Numbered from the stretch's first letter, positions 35,201 through 46,350 are shown. The stretch is 47,500 nt of DNA from Chrysomallon squamiferum (GCA_012295275.1 CM022669.1:10529949-10577448), one strand, 5' to 3'. The notes: a model not told the origin generated them from the letters alone. Made by a program: numbers and translations.

Positions 35201-36919
35201 TAATCTGTGTTCATAACTTTATATTATAGTTTAATAATAGTATCTAGAATGTACACGTAAAACTATTGATCTGAATAATATAATCTATGTTCTAAACTTT
35301 ATCTTACAGTTTAATAACATTATTATGTGTAAAGTTATCTGTGAGAAATATTTCTATCATGGTTTTACATTTATCATGGAGTTCAAAAAGATTATCTGAA
35401 TACTCTGCATAAAATACATTTAGAGTTTTAAATAGCTTATTCTATATCCATGTCATTAAACAGTAATAATAATCTTCATGTTACGAGAATGAATGGTGTT
35501 CCAGAAAATGCATGTAAGTGTGTGTTTGTGTGTGTACGTATCTGTGTCTGTCTGTGTGTGTGTGTAATGGTTTGGTGTATTTTATTGTGGAATATTGAGT
35601 TGAAACAAAAATTTGTAGCATCCTTTTCTATAGATGATGTTTGATCAAATGATTTGAGCGAACATTTTGCTGAAATATATGACGACATGCATACATAGTC
35701 TGAAAAAAATAGCACATAAGTGCGAATGTCTGCATGCTGTATTTGAATTTCATTTTAGAAAAAGAACTATGCACTTTTGTTTAAACCAAATAGTTACATT
35801 ACTAAATGTTTTGTTTCAGAAATCCTGTGTGGATCTGCTAAAAGAATACGTTTTGTTGTCTGCACCTGCAGTAAAGGAGAAGTACAAAGACAAAGAATCC
35901 AGTGAGGACAATAATAATAAAATCACAGAGTATGTTTTTATTGTAACATAATCATAAGATCTTTTCACTTACAGAAATTTTATTTATTTATTTATTTATT
36001 TATTTATTCACTATCATCATAATCATTATTATTATAGTTGTTGCTGTCACTCTGTTGTCATTGTATTATTTATTTAAGTGATAATGAAGTGTATATAAAA
36101 TTAAGAGCATAATATATTCAAAAATGTATTATGTACTATTAAGTTCTTCAAGGGTAATATCCAAAGATAAGTGGGGAAAAAAAAAATATAATGTTTATTT
36201 TAATTATAGTCTCAGATGACTAAAACAGTTCATCTAAAAGATGTTAGTTAATTTGTGCTTTAACTACAACATACTCACTCACTTTCATGTTTAGGTTTAA
36301 GCTTCAGATCTTGTTACGACTAGAACTAGAATCTGCAGTGTTGCATACAGACAATGATCTCACTGACAAATACGTAGATGAGGTAGGTATCAACCTGATC
36401 ATAGCAAGATTAATTACTTAATCTTTAATCATTGTACTTAAATAACAGTGTAATTTATTTCAGTAACTACTGGTATGTTGCATGTTTATGAGTGGGTGTG
36501 AGTAAATATTTTTGTTGGACTGAAAATAATGTGATTTGTTTATTAGTATCTGTTTTTTTTTTTTGTATGTGTGAGTGTTTGTTTGGGTGTGTGTGTATAC
36601 ATATGTGTTTGTGTTTGTGTTAGTGTCAAATTTATTTATTGTGGTAGGCAGACCTATGGTTGTAAATATAAAACATTTTATCAGTTTATGTGAAGGTCAC
36701 AATTTTCATCATGTCTACTTGTTTAGAAATCAAGTACCATTTTATTTCAGTATTTTCTATACTAATAATAGCACTGACTTTGTAAAGTTGTCTTGTTTAG
36801 TGTCTTGTTAAATATTTTTATTAAAGACTAAAATAGACTTCATAAATTAAGCTCATAATCTTTATAAAATAACAGAAACTAATCACATGAATACGAAAAT
36901 ATTAATGAAATTTTTCTTT

Positions 36920-37001
<82 letters not shown>

Positions 37002-39175
37002 CTATATTTTTCTTAGTATTATTATGATAAATCTTTTTTTTTTCACAGATTGTATCTTTTCTGAGATCACTGACATTTATAACTGATTCAGGCTTTGTTC
37101 CCACTTTTCTGAACCGAGATCTTCTAACAAGGTAAATAACACCACAGTGACATTTCTGTTTTAATTTATTACTTTATAATTACTTATTTGTGAACAGTAA
37201 TGCTATAACCAAATAGACAAACATAGTGAAGTCTGTTTAATTATTATTATATTATTATTATTATTAATTATTGTCTAATCTGCACTCACATTTATTATAT
37301 ATTTTCCCAATAATTTAAAAAAAAAAGGAAAAAATAATGTATGTAACTTAATATTAAGTGTTTTTAAATGTAATTGAAAAAGAGGTTTTAAAAGCTGTAA
37401 TATACTATGTGTTTGTGTGTCTATTTGCAAATATGTATATATGTATGTTTCAATATATATATGTATGTATGTCTGTGTGAGTGTATGTATGTGTCTGTAT
37501 GTATATATGTATGTATGTATGTTTGTATTTTTGTTTGTATGTATGTATGTGTGTATGTGTGTATGTATATATGTGTGTATGTATGTATCTATGTATGTAT
37601 GTATGTGTGTGTGTATGTATGTAGTATATATGTATGTATGTATGTATGTATAGATTTATGTATGTATTATACATATATTTAAATGGATGTGGCCTATGTT
37701 TTTCAGCTACAGCTCCACACTGCCTAAGCTACTTGTCAGTATCTACGATGAGCTGATGCAGCCATTACCTGACTCACTGGCTGCGTTTGGATCCCCTCAA
37801 TCCAGTTCTAACCTGTCTGTGTTAGACAGGTCATGTTCTAGTCACCTTGACGACAGTCTGCTGTCAATGTCACAGCCACTGTCAGACAAGTCTGACATTC
37901 TCCAGTCGCAGTCATCCAGAACTCTCAGGTATTGTCAGAAATGTCTTTCTTAACTTATTCTTTACGTCCTGTCGTCTAGAACTGACATATTTTATCAAAG
38001 AAATCATAAGTCTTTGGGCTAAAATTACAGTCTTGGGTTGTTTTTATGTTAATTTTATAAGGTTTAATAAATAAATAAATAAATAAATAAATAAAAATTA
38101 ATTAATAAATAAAAATAAAAAAGTAAAATATATATATAAAGCTGTAATTTGGATATTCAGGTTGTTTACCCTGTGTATCCATACTGATATTTTGATTTTA
38201 AAAGAAATGTTTAATTAATTTGTTTGTTTTGATTCGCTAATGTTGTTAAATCATTATCATTGTTATTGTTATTGTTACTATTACTAATATTATTATCATT
38301 ATTGCTGTTATTATTGTTATTATTATTGTTATTGTTATAACAGGAGTCGGAAACTATCACACCACCCAAGTTTAGACTTTGGTGCTAAGAAGCAAATTGT
38401 TGTGATGAAACCTGTAGTAAACAAGAAGGTAAGTGTGTTGTTATTAATACAATATAGGCCATAGTAAAATAATTTTATACTCATTGTTTGTTATTCAGTG
38501 TGAAATCCATTCTCAAGGACCAGTTTATTCTTGATTAAAAAATTATGATGTTTTGGGGTGGTTTGTTTGGATTTTTTTTATGTGTTTTTATTTTATTTTA
38601 TTTAAAAAAAAATTATTTTATTTATTTATTGTTTGTTTTTTGGTTTATTTATTTATGTAAATATTAGTCATGAGAATTAAGAATTATAATTACTGATCAT
38701 TAAGTTCTTTCAGGTAGACTAATTTTCTGAACTTTCAAAACAATATGGTAGGAATGAATTTGCATAGAAGAGAAAATAATTTTTTTATTACAAGGCACAA
38801 ATAACTAATCAGTTAAAATTCAGAAATTTAAAAACATTCACACAATCCCTACAAGAAATCCCCATCATTGTTCATTATATCAAACTAATACTAAATACTG
38901 AAAATAGATGTAAAGCAATACATACTGAATAAAATTATTTTCAGGATAAAAAACCAACCCAAAGTAAAGGTTCTCAACTGTCAACACGAAGCAGAAAGGA
39001 GAAAGAGAAAGTCAAACAGAAATCAGGTATTTATTTTCACTCAAGTGTGTATCTTACCTTGTAATACAGTCTAATTCCATATCTTCTAAATATATTTGTT
39101 TTATTTTATTTTATTTTATTTTATTTTATTTTATTTTATTTTTATTTTTTTTTTTTTATTTTATTTTTATTTTTA

Positions 39176-39206
<31 letters not shown>

Positions 39207-42200
39207 TTATTTTATTTTACAAATAAAACTAATAATAAAAAATGGATATATTATTTATTTGTTTATTTATTTATAACAGAGTCATAACAGTTATAGATAA
39301 TTATGGAAAGTCAGTTTTCTTTAAACTATGGCAGTTACACAGTGTCCTATTAGTCTTTCAGTATTACTGTTATTTATATTTATTTATTTTATTTTATATT
39401 ATTTTTTACATTTTTATTTTGTCTCTGATTTACACTATATTCTAAATAAAATCCCCAAAGAATGAAAAAATGAACTTGTAATATTTTATTTGTTTTTGTT
39501 GTGTGATAAATCATTTTGCATTTTAGATGTAGTAAAAGTGAGAAGGAACTTGTTTGATGGAGACAGGTCAAAGCTGGAGAGGCGTCAGTCTGTCACTGTT
39601 ACTGAGTGTGTTCGCAGATCTCCGAGAAAAAAACTGTCATCTTTGTTTAAAAGTCCTCAGTGTGAGTTTTAGTAAAACTTTCTGATTTATTTGTTTTATC
39701 TGTCTGTCTGTCTGTCTATATCTATATCTATATTTATGTATAATATATCTACGTGTGTGTGTGTGTATCTGTGTGTCTGTATTTTTTTTTAAACATAATT
39801 TTTTTCTTTAAAATTTTGAATTAACTGTTAGTATTCATACTAAGAAGTTAAATCAAACCTTATTATGTTTATTTAAAAAAAATTTGATTTAAATTTTATA
39901 AAGTAAATTATATCAGGTGCTACTTTTTTATATAATTATTTCAAAATTAATAGGTTGATAAAAAATCAGATGTTTAATGATTATTTAGTAAATATCACTG
40001 TATGAAATTTTTACATACAGCTTCAAAATCTCCCCGACTGAGAAAGAAAGTAGCTGAGACTCCCACTCACAGACAAACTTCTCATGCTGCTAGAAGAAAA
40101 TCTGAAACGGTGGAAGACATACAGGTTGTTTCAGAATCTCCACTGAAAACCAGTCCAGGTATACTGCTTTTTTAATTAATTAACTTTAAAATCAGACAAT
40201 GCTCACTCAGTATTCTTATATAGAAATCAAAGTTATGTGTTTTAGTTATTTCTGTCTGCTTTTAATCAAGTCCTGGAACTGATTTTCATTTACATACTCA
40301 AATATTTCTAATCATTTTGTGTCATTTGTTCAAAACCAACACTATCTAATAGGCAGAGAGGTGAAAATTTCAGAATTAAATACTCCTAGAGCATTCGCAT
40401 TTTCTCATTAGTGATGAAAGCTGTAGGTATACCTTTGTATTTCACATTATGTAATAAATTTACATTTTAATGTGTACAACAGATTTCAGTTTGAATGATA
40501 CATTTTTTTAGAATACTGACAAATATTTGATTTTATACGTTCCTTCATTTTTGATATTTGACATATTAGTTTGATTTGTTTAGTTTCTTTTCTTGGTATT
40601 TAACTATTCATGTTTGATGTAAAAAAAAAATGTTTATTATTTCTTACAGGTAATCTGAGTAAGTACAGCCCTGCTAGAAGCAAGCATGCTATAAACATGC
40701 TTCGTCGTTCATTCTACTCAGCACAGCCTCGAAGTCGATCTCGAAACTTGTCCAAATACATGGAACTGGCTCGCAAGATTGGTGGAAGTCACAGACTTTC
40801 TTCAAGTCAAAGTCAGTCTACACTGGACAGTTCTGGGGAGCTTGTGTCTCCTACCAACCAGTCTACATTCTTGTTTTCTCAGCTTGTAGGAAGTCCATCA
40901 CCTCAGGGCAAGTTCAGGAAAGATGGTGAAAATAGTCATAGACAGACTATAGAAGACTCGCCTTTCAAAAACACAAGATCAAAAACTCCCAAAAAGAAAT
41001 TCACTCGAATGCTGTCATTTGACAGTCCACAGAATAAAAAGATCAACCAGCGAGAGAATGAGAGTCAAGGTAGTCATTCTTTACACGAAACACCCAAAAA
41101 GCCACAAACCAGATCAGATTTGTCTTGTAGTAGATTAGTTTCTCCAAGTAGTGAGGTGAAATTATCCGATTCTCCCGAGCATTTAGCAAATGATGTCAAT
41201 ATTTCCTCTTTTGCTGCTGCTACGACTCCTGTAAGATCATCTAGAAATGAACCTTTCTGTAACAGAACACCAGTGAAAACAAACTCTGCAGACCATGATG
41301 AGCATAGAAGATTAGCAGAAGAACAGTCACCTGATGGAAATGTTTTAGAATCATCCACTGATAACCCGAGGTTATCAAGAACATCAAATACGTCTCAGCC
41401 GTTCACTCCACAGACAACAACATCTCTGACATATTTTGGTACACCAAAAAGACGTACAATTAGCTCTTTCTTCAAAAGTTTTGATTCAAAACACAAGTGT
41501 TCAGATCCTGTCAAATGTGGTCAGTTTTCTCCACAAACTGTAGCTGATCCTTCAACCCCAAGCAGACAGGAAACTAACTCCAACTGGACCAACTTGCAGT
41601 CTACACCCATTAGGAGTGGGAAGAGCCCATCTGGCACTGATAAAAGTCCTGTAACACCATTAAAAACTCCCAAGTCCTGTCTAGTTTCTCCTAGAGTTAA
41701 GTCTCCTTTCATCTTGTCTCCTGATAAAAGAGTTCATTTTGAGAAGGATGAGGTTAGAAATGTCTGTAAGAATCTTGTTATCAGTAATACTGGTGATAAA
41801 CCCTTGCTGCAGAAACTTTGCAATGAGGTGAGTGTTAACAGCAAAACCACATCACCAGATGCAGAAACCAGATCAAAAAACATTCAGAGAACACCATCTC
41901 CTAGTAAGAGAAAACCAATGAAGACTCCAGATTCTCTAGACAAATGGCCAAGAAAGAAAAAACGTTGGGTATCTCCAACAGAAAAACTTCATGTTGAGAA
42001 AGATGCTGTTACTGACAGAGACCAAGAGAACAGAAATCTCTGTAGCTTCTCTCTCCCAGCAAACAACAGTGAAGGTTTTATTCCAGGAGTGAAATCTGAA
42101 GGAAATGGGTTAGAAAAACCTGCCAGGCCAAGACCAGTGAAGCGATCTCTTCAGTCCCCATTGACACCATGTAGAAAGAGGCCGAGGATGTCACTCTCTG

Positions 42201-42880
42201 AGGCTGAAAATGACATCTTCGGATGCTATGTCATATCAAATGTTTCTTTAGATGACAGTGATGACAGTGTTGATGCTGAAGCAGCACTCTTGCAACCAGC
42301 TACAACTACAAATGGTGAAGTTATCTTGCCTAATACCAACATACCTTTAAACAGTGAACTTCAAAATAAGTTTTCTGAAAACCACATTGTCTCCTGTAAT
42401 GATGAGGAAGTGTTAAAAAATTCTAAATCATCATCCTGTTGTAATGGAAACCAAACTGCAGAAGGATCAGATTCTCCAATGTTCCACAGACGTCCTTCCA
42501 GACAGTTGACAAGACTGAAGTCCAAAGAAGAAAGTGAAAATGACACTAGCAAACCCAGTTTTGATTCAGAGCTAAGTCAGGGGTTTGTCATGTCTGAAAG
42601 CCATGAGAAATCAGAAGAAGATCATTCTGTATTGCCTTCTCCAACAGTTAACAGGAAAAGAGAAGCTTCAAGCAGTAAATCATCACTGAGTAGCGAAGTC
42701 TCGCCACAACAAGTGAAGTTCTCTCCAGTTTCAGCACGAAGTCTGATTCATTTGATGCACTCTCCTCTGATTCAGTCTTCACAGTTTGATTCTAATGGAG
42801 CTGAAACAGATGGGCTCCTGTCACCTCACAGACACAGACATGTCACAAAGTCAAAGAAAATGTTGAATTTACAGAATTAG
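29225..42880 (+). CDS. TICRR: TICRR / Treslin (Sld3-like replication initiation regulator), 19 coding exons
   Basis: Treslin acts in the nucleus. When phosphorylated by S-phase CDK it binds TopBP1, and with MTBP it loads CDC45 to fire replication origins. Exons: 29225-29974, 30373-30655, 30912-30981, 31198-31374, 31594-31744, 32439-32549, 33038-33342, 33698-33825, 34321-34536, 34897-35045, 35820-35929, 36295-36382, 37049-37131, 37707-37928, 38344-38428, 38945-39026, 39527-39661, 40021-40158, 40650-42880. They total 5514 nt, 1837 aa, with frame kept at every junction; human is about 1910 aa. Two starts are possible: 29225 directly follows an in-frame TAA but has a weak context, while 29249 has ACC before it and G after it and gives 1829 aa. 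Recognisable parts are the FQVLFLIDT N-terminus, the central Sld3-like helices (exons 10-13), KVRRNLF, VAETP and SESP, the SFYS-QPRSRS motif, DKWPRKKK, and a long SP/TP-rich last exon. Confidence 0.93.
34076..34110. repeat. TICRR: Intronic copy of part of TICRR exon 7
   Basis: This stretch matches exon 7 at 33095-33130 closely and includes a 19-nt identical core. Read in the exon frame it gives DKDLDMKESDN followed by a stop, against DKDAGMKESDNN in the exon. It is a broken fragment in intron 8. Confidence 0.8.
34126..34320. repeat. Tandem duplication ending at the TICRR exon 9 acceptor
   Basis: A segment beginning TTTAAAGTATT at 34126-34200 recurs at 34248-34320. The second copy supplies the real acceptor (34319-34320). 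The first ends in TGTTTTACA without the final AG. Confidence 0.7.
35054..35335. repeat. Minisatellite-like copies in TICRR intron 10
   Basis: Four diverged copies begin with a CAGAATAAT-like motif at 35054, 35113, 35191 and 35271. Each continues through a TTTAATAA-like core. The array starts nine bases after the exon 10 end, and the last copy contains a TCTTACAG decoy acceptor. Confidence 0.75.
36922..36998. repeat. TC dinucleotide microsatellite in TICRR intron 12
   Basis: A pure (TC)n run of about 77 bp, ending about 50 bp before the exon 13 acceptor. Confidence 0.95.
37411..37675. repeat. TGTA-type microsatellite in TICRR intron 13
   Basis: About 260 bp of imperfect (TGTA)n/(TG)n. Open frames across it on both strands are repeat artefacts. 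The exon 14 acceptor (37706) follows closely. Confidence 0.95.
39098..39218. repeat. TTTTA/TTTTTA microsatellite in TICRR intron 16
   Basis: An (TTTTA)n array of about 120 bp, interrupted by a T run. Confidence 0.95.
39527..40158 (+). other. TICRR: TICRR cyclin-docking and TopBP1-binding CDK site region, exons 17-18
   Basis: Exon 17 encodes KVRRNLF, in which RNLF fits the RxLF cyclin-docking pattern. Exon 18 encodes KKVAETPTHRQ and, 26 residues later, VVSESPLK. From memory these align with human VAETPVHKQ and VVEESPEK, the CDK-phosphorylated T969 and S1001 that bind TopBP1 BRCT repeats. The codons here are 40059-40061 (Thr) and 40137-40139 (Ser). Confidence 0.85.
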
Positions 42881-43119
42881 AAACAGTTCACCTTCTAGTT
42901 TGAACTGAAAATATCAATCATGCAAGACTAACATTTAAAAAACATTATTATCATTTTATTATTATTATTATTATTAAGTATCAGTATTAACAGAGTTCAG
43001 ATTCACAAAAACATCCAACTTAATAATTTACTCGATTTTCACACAACATTGTAATGTAAATGTACCCCTTATCAGTTTTGTATGCAGCAAAGCAACATGA
43101 ACTTTTTGTTCTATTTAGC

Positions 43120-43125
43120 AATAAA
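43120..43125 (+). terminator. Candidate TICRR polyadenylation signal
   Basis: This is the first AATAAA after the TICRR stop, 240 bp downstream. Others lie near 43424 and 43826. Confidence 0.4.
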
Positions 43126-44163
43126 TTAAAACAGTTGCCAAACCAACTAATGTAGAAAGATTATATGAATGTTTTGGTTGAATTTTCCAGGAAGCTAAAG
43201 TTTTCAGAGGGTGATATTGTGTTTGTTGCTTTATTAGCATTCAATAATGTCTGAGATTGTTGTTCTTTTCTTTACAATAATTTTTGTAGAATTTGCAATG
43301 AAGTTGTTAATATAATTCCAGGTTTTTAAAGTGACATTATTTATTTATTCATAAAACATGTTAATTTGTTGTGAACTGATTCTAATTTAATTATAATCAT
43401 TATTAAATTATAGTCATGAAGAATAAATTGTGTACATTATAAATAATGTAAATACTGTTTAAAACTGATACAGCATTTCTAAAATACCTCCTCATTTATT
43501 TATTTACATCATAGTTTTATCTGTGAAACTATTTTTTTTAAACGTAATTTATTGTTTTCATGTAGAAGCAGATAAAATATTTTAATTAGGAAAACAAATA
43601 AAACAGGGTTAATGTCAGTTATGTATTAATAATTATAAATATTTTAAAATTATTTAACACAGCTTCATTAGTGTAGTTCCTGAAACAATTTATAACATTT
43701 TCTCTTGTAATATTAAAAATATTTTATTTATTAATTATTATAATGCTGGTATATATTTTACATGTTGAACTGTTTAATGTTAAGTGTTAGAAAACTTTAT
43801 AATTATATTGTTCAATTTACAGTAATAAATACAGAGTATTTTATGAAAGTGTTGTCATTTTTAGTGAAAATACATAATCTCTTACCAGCCCTCCAGTTTC
43901 ATCTTTTATTTATTATCTGAAATAGATACATGATGGATCGGTATCTAAAACAAATGTGTTTATTTGCATGATTATTATTATTATTATACAGTGTTAAGAA
44001 AATGTAGACACGTTTCAATGTAATATAAAACACGTACCTTATATTTCGGCCATGAGTTTACCTGATACTGATCACAACGTAATATTAAATGACTATTCCA
44101 TTGATTAACCTGTGTTCAAGGTTATATTTAACGTCATAATGCAATGTGATTATGACGTCAACA

Positions 44164-44217
44164 ATGGCTGATTACAATATGAGCGTAAAATCACAGTCCC
44201 GGATATCTAAAATTACA
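44164..44217 (+). CDS. Weak candidate first coding exon (18 codons)
   Basis: The ATG has A at -3 and G at +4 and reads MADYNMSVKSQSRISKIT into a GTGAGC donor-like site at 44218. A perfect TGACGTCA ends three bases before the ATG. I do not recognise the peptide and could not find a convincing second exon, so this may be chance. Confidence 0.2.
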
Positions 44218-44652
44218 GTGAGCTCATTTATTTATTTATTTTATAAGTTTTTATTGTTGTTGTTGTTGCTGCTGCTGCTGTGTTTGTTGTTATAATTATT
44301 ATGTTGATATTGATGTTAAGATTGTATAGCTGATTTTGTTCTTTTATCTAACTATATTGCAAACACAAAAGTTACATGTCTGCGACAAATTTTGTATTTA
44401 TGAAAGACATTTATCGATAAAAATTAAATAGCGTAATAATCATGTTGGTATAAAAACCATCTAAACATTACGACAGTTACGCTCAAACATATTTCTGTCA
44501 TATCAAAGTAAATTGCAAACCTAAGTTCATGACAGCAGCCAAAGATCATTACTCAAATTTAGCATATCTTAAAATATCGAACAAGTCAAACACTGAATTT
44601 GAACATAGATATTCTTTATTAGAATTAATTCACAAGAATAAAATTGATTAAT

Positions 44653-44683
<31 letters not shown>

Positions 44684-45050
44684 TTTTTAATTAATGATAC
44701 ATGACAGTAAAGAATGTGAAATATTTTATTTATAACACCTATCAACTATCTGAGATCAATCCTTTTATCAATTTTTTTCTATCAATTTACAAATTAAATT
44801 TGGTTCTCAAAGATTGTACAATGAATAAATAATGAAGTTTTTAAATTGTTAGTTTTTCTGTTCATACGTGAGAAGATGACTCGGTTCTTTATAAACACAG
44901 AAATAATCATTCAAAAAATAATAAAATAAAATAAAATAAAAATATAAATAAAAAACATCCTGATTTAGAAATCGTTACCTCTCTGGCATCTTAAACACGA
45001 AACAAAGCAAATCCTGCTTAATTTTCAAACCGTCTGCAGTCGACATCACG

Positions 45051-45110
45051 ATGGTATGCAAAATTGCAGTTATTATATTGTTTCTGGGAACAATGTCACT
45101 GCTCACTGGT
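45051..45110 (+). CDS. Weak candidate signal-peptide exon
   Basis: The ATG opens MVCKIAVIILFLGTMSLLTG, a typical secretory signal (short N-region, hydrophobic core, small residues at the end). A GTATGA donor-like site then begins at about 45110, and an in-frame TAG follows soon after if it is not spliced. A TATAAATA-like box lies near 44942. Alternatively the CTGCAG at about 45035-45040 is an acceptor and the exon is read in another open frame. No second exon was found. Confidence 0.25.
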
Positions 45111-45469
45111 ATGACATAGGTTAGAAGAGCACACTAGTATCACATTCTGTCCAACGATCAAAATAGTTTCATTTCTAACAACCTTTAACAATGGAAACTG
45201 TCTGTAAGTGCTCAAGGCAGACCTGTATCTGCACATTCAGTCAAATTAAACAACTGAAATGAAGGATGACCGACTTCTCTGTTTGATTTACTATTTCAAG
45301 TTAAAAGTTTATTTTGTTTCTTCATCATCATCATCGTCATCATCATCATCATCAATTTCTTCTTCTTTTTCTTATTATTTTGTTTCTACTTCACTTTCTG
45401 CCATTTTGTTGACAGTCAAAATTTACTTTCTTTTTAAGCTTCTTCGTTTCTTTTCCATTCTTTTTTTTA

Positions 45470-45519
45470 TTCATTCATTCATTCATTCATTCATTCATTC
45501 ATTCATTCATTCATTCATT
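45470..45519. repeat. ATTC tetranucleotide microsatellite
   Basis: A near-perfect (ATTC)n array just downstream of the ARRDC stop codon on the - strand, probably within its 3' UTR. Confidence 0.95.
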
Positions 45520-45604
45520 TATTTATTTACTATCTTTAATTTATTTTCCTTACAATATTTTCGGTTGTTTGCTCTTGTTTTCCAATGTTCTTTATTAGCC
45601 TTTT

Positions 45605-45878
45605 TTAAAAAAAAATCATGTCTTGGGTTCCTTGCTTTGTGGAGACAAAAATCTGCGGTTCGTTTCCCCAGTTGTAGTATGTGTACATCGGCGCGAATTC
45701 CAGATTCCCCTTCGTGTATTCCGAGTCCTCGTCGTCTTTAATATTCACTTTTCCAAAAGCGCTTTCAGCGTACGTCGGAGGCGCTAAAATGATAAATAAA
45801 CACATAAATAAACACATAAATATGTCGACTTTCATAAAGTTTCTCTCTCTGTCTGTCTGTCTGTCTTCTCTCTCTCTC

Positions 45879-45910
<32 letters not shown>

Positions 45911-46302
45911 TCTCTCTGTCTGTCTGTCTCTCTGGCCCCCTCCCTCCCTCCCTCTCCCTCTCTGTCTGTCTGTCTGTCTGTCACAGGCTAAATACATTAT
46001 ATAAATATATGCATGCTCGTTGTATGCATATTTGGAAAGGCTTATTTTTGGTATTTGTGTTTTTACTGTATATACATTTGAAGATCTATGTATTTATTTA
46101 GTTACAGTTACGTACGCATGTCAGGATGAATGACTTCTGGTGCATCCCCAGCTGATGTTTCGCTGTACATCTGTTCGGCTGTAGGTGCAGCAGGCATACC
46201 GTACTGTTTTACCGTGGACATCAGAGGTATTGATCCAATAATCACATTCAGCGGCACTTCCAGATCGAACGCCGGTCCAGCAGGGTCTACGCATAGCTAC
46301 AG

Positions 46303-46350
<48 letters not shown>

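Larger units (their letters stand above)
42881..45604. other. Region between convergent TICRR and ARRDC ends
   Basis: The left part should be TICRR 3' UTR, and the right part should contain the ARRDC 3' UTR on the - strand. Several TTTATT hexamers (AATAAA on -) lie at about 45519-45531, inside or next to an ATTC microsatellite. A perfect TGACGTCA lies at 44153-44160. Two short + strand open segments that look like first exons (44164 and 45051) are listed separately. Nothing else coding was recognised. Confidence 0.6.

Noticed and set aside
37407-37682. Cys/Tyr/Val-rich open frames on both strands
   Set aside because: Products of the TGTA microsatellite in a TICRR intron.
41074-41358. Antisense open frame inside the TICRR last exon (also 41521-41712 and 42361-42552)
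   Set aside because: Shadows of a strongly supported coding exon, with no recognisable domain.
45605-45997. 130-codon - strand frame taken as one protein
   Set aside because: Only its last 59 codons are ARRDC exon; the first part is the TC-repeat intron read through.
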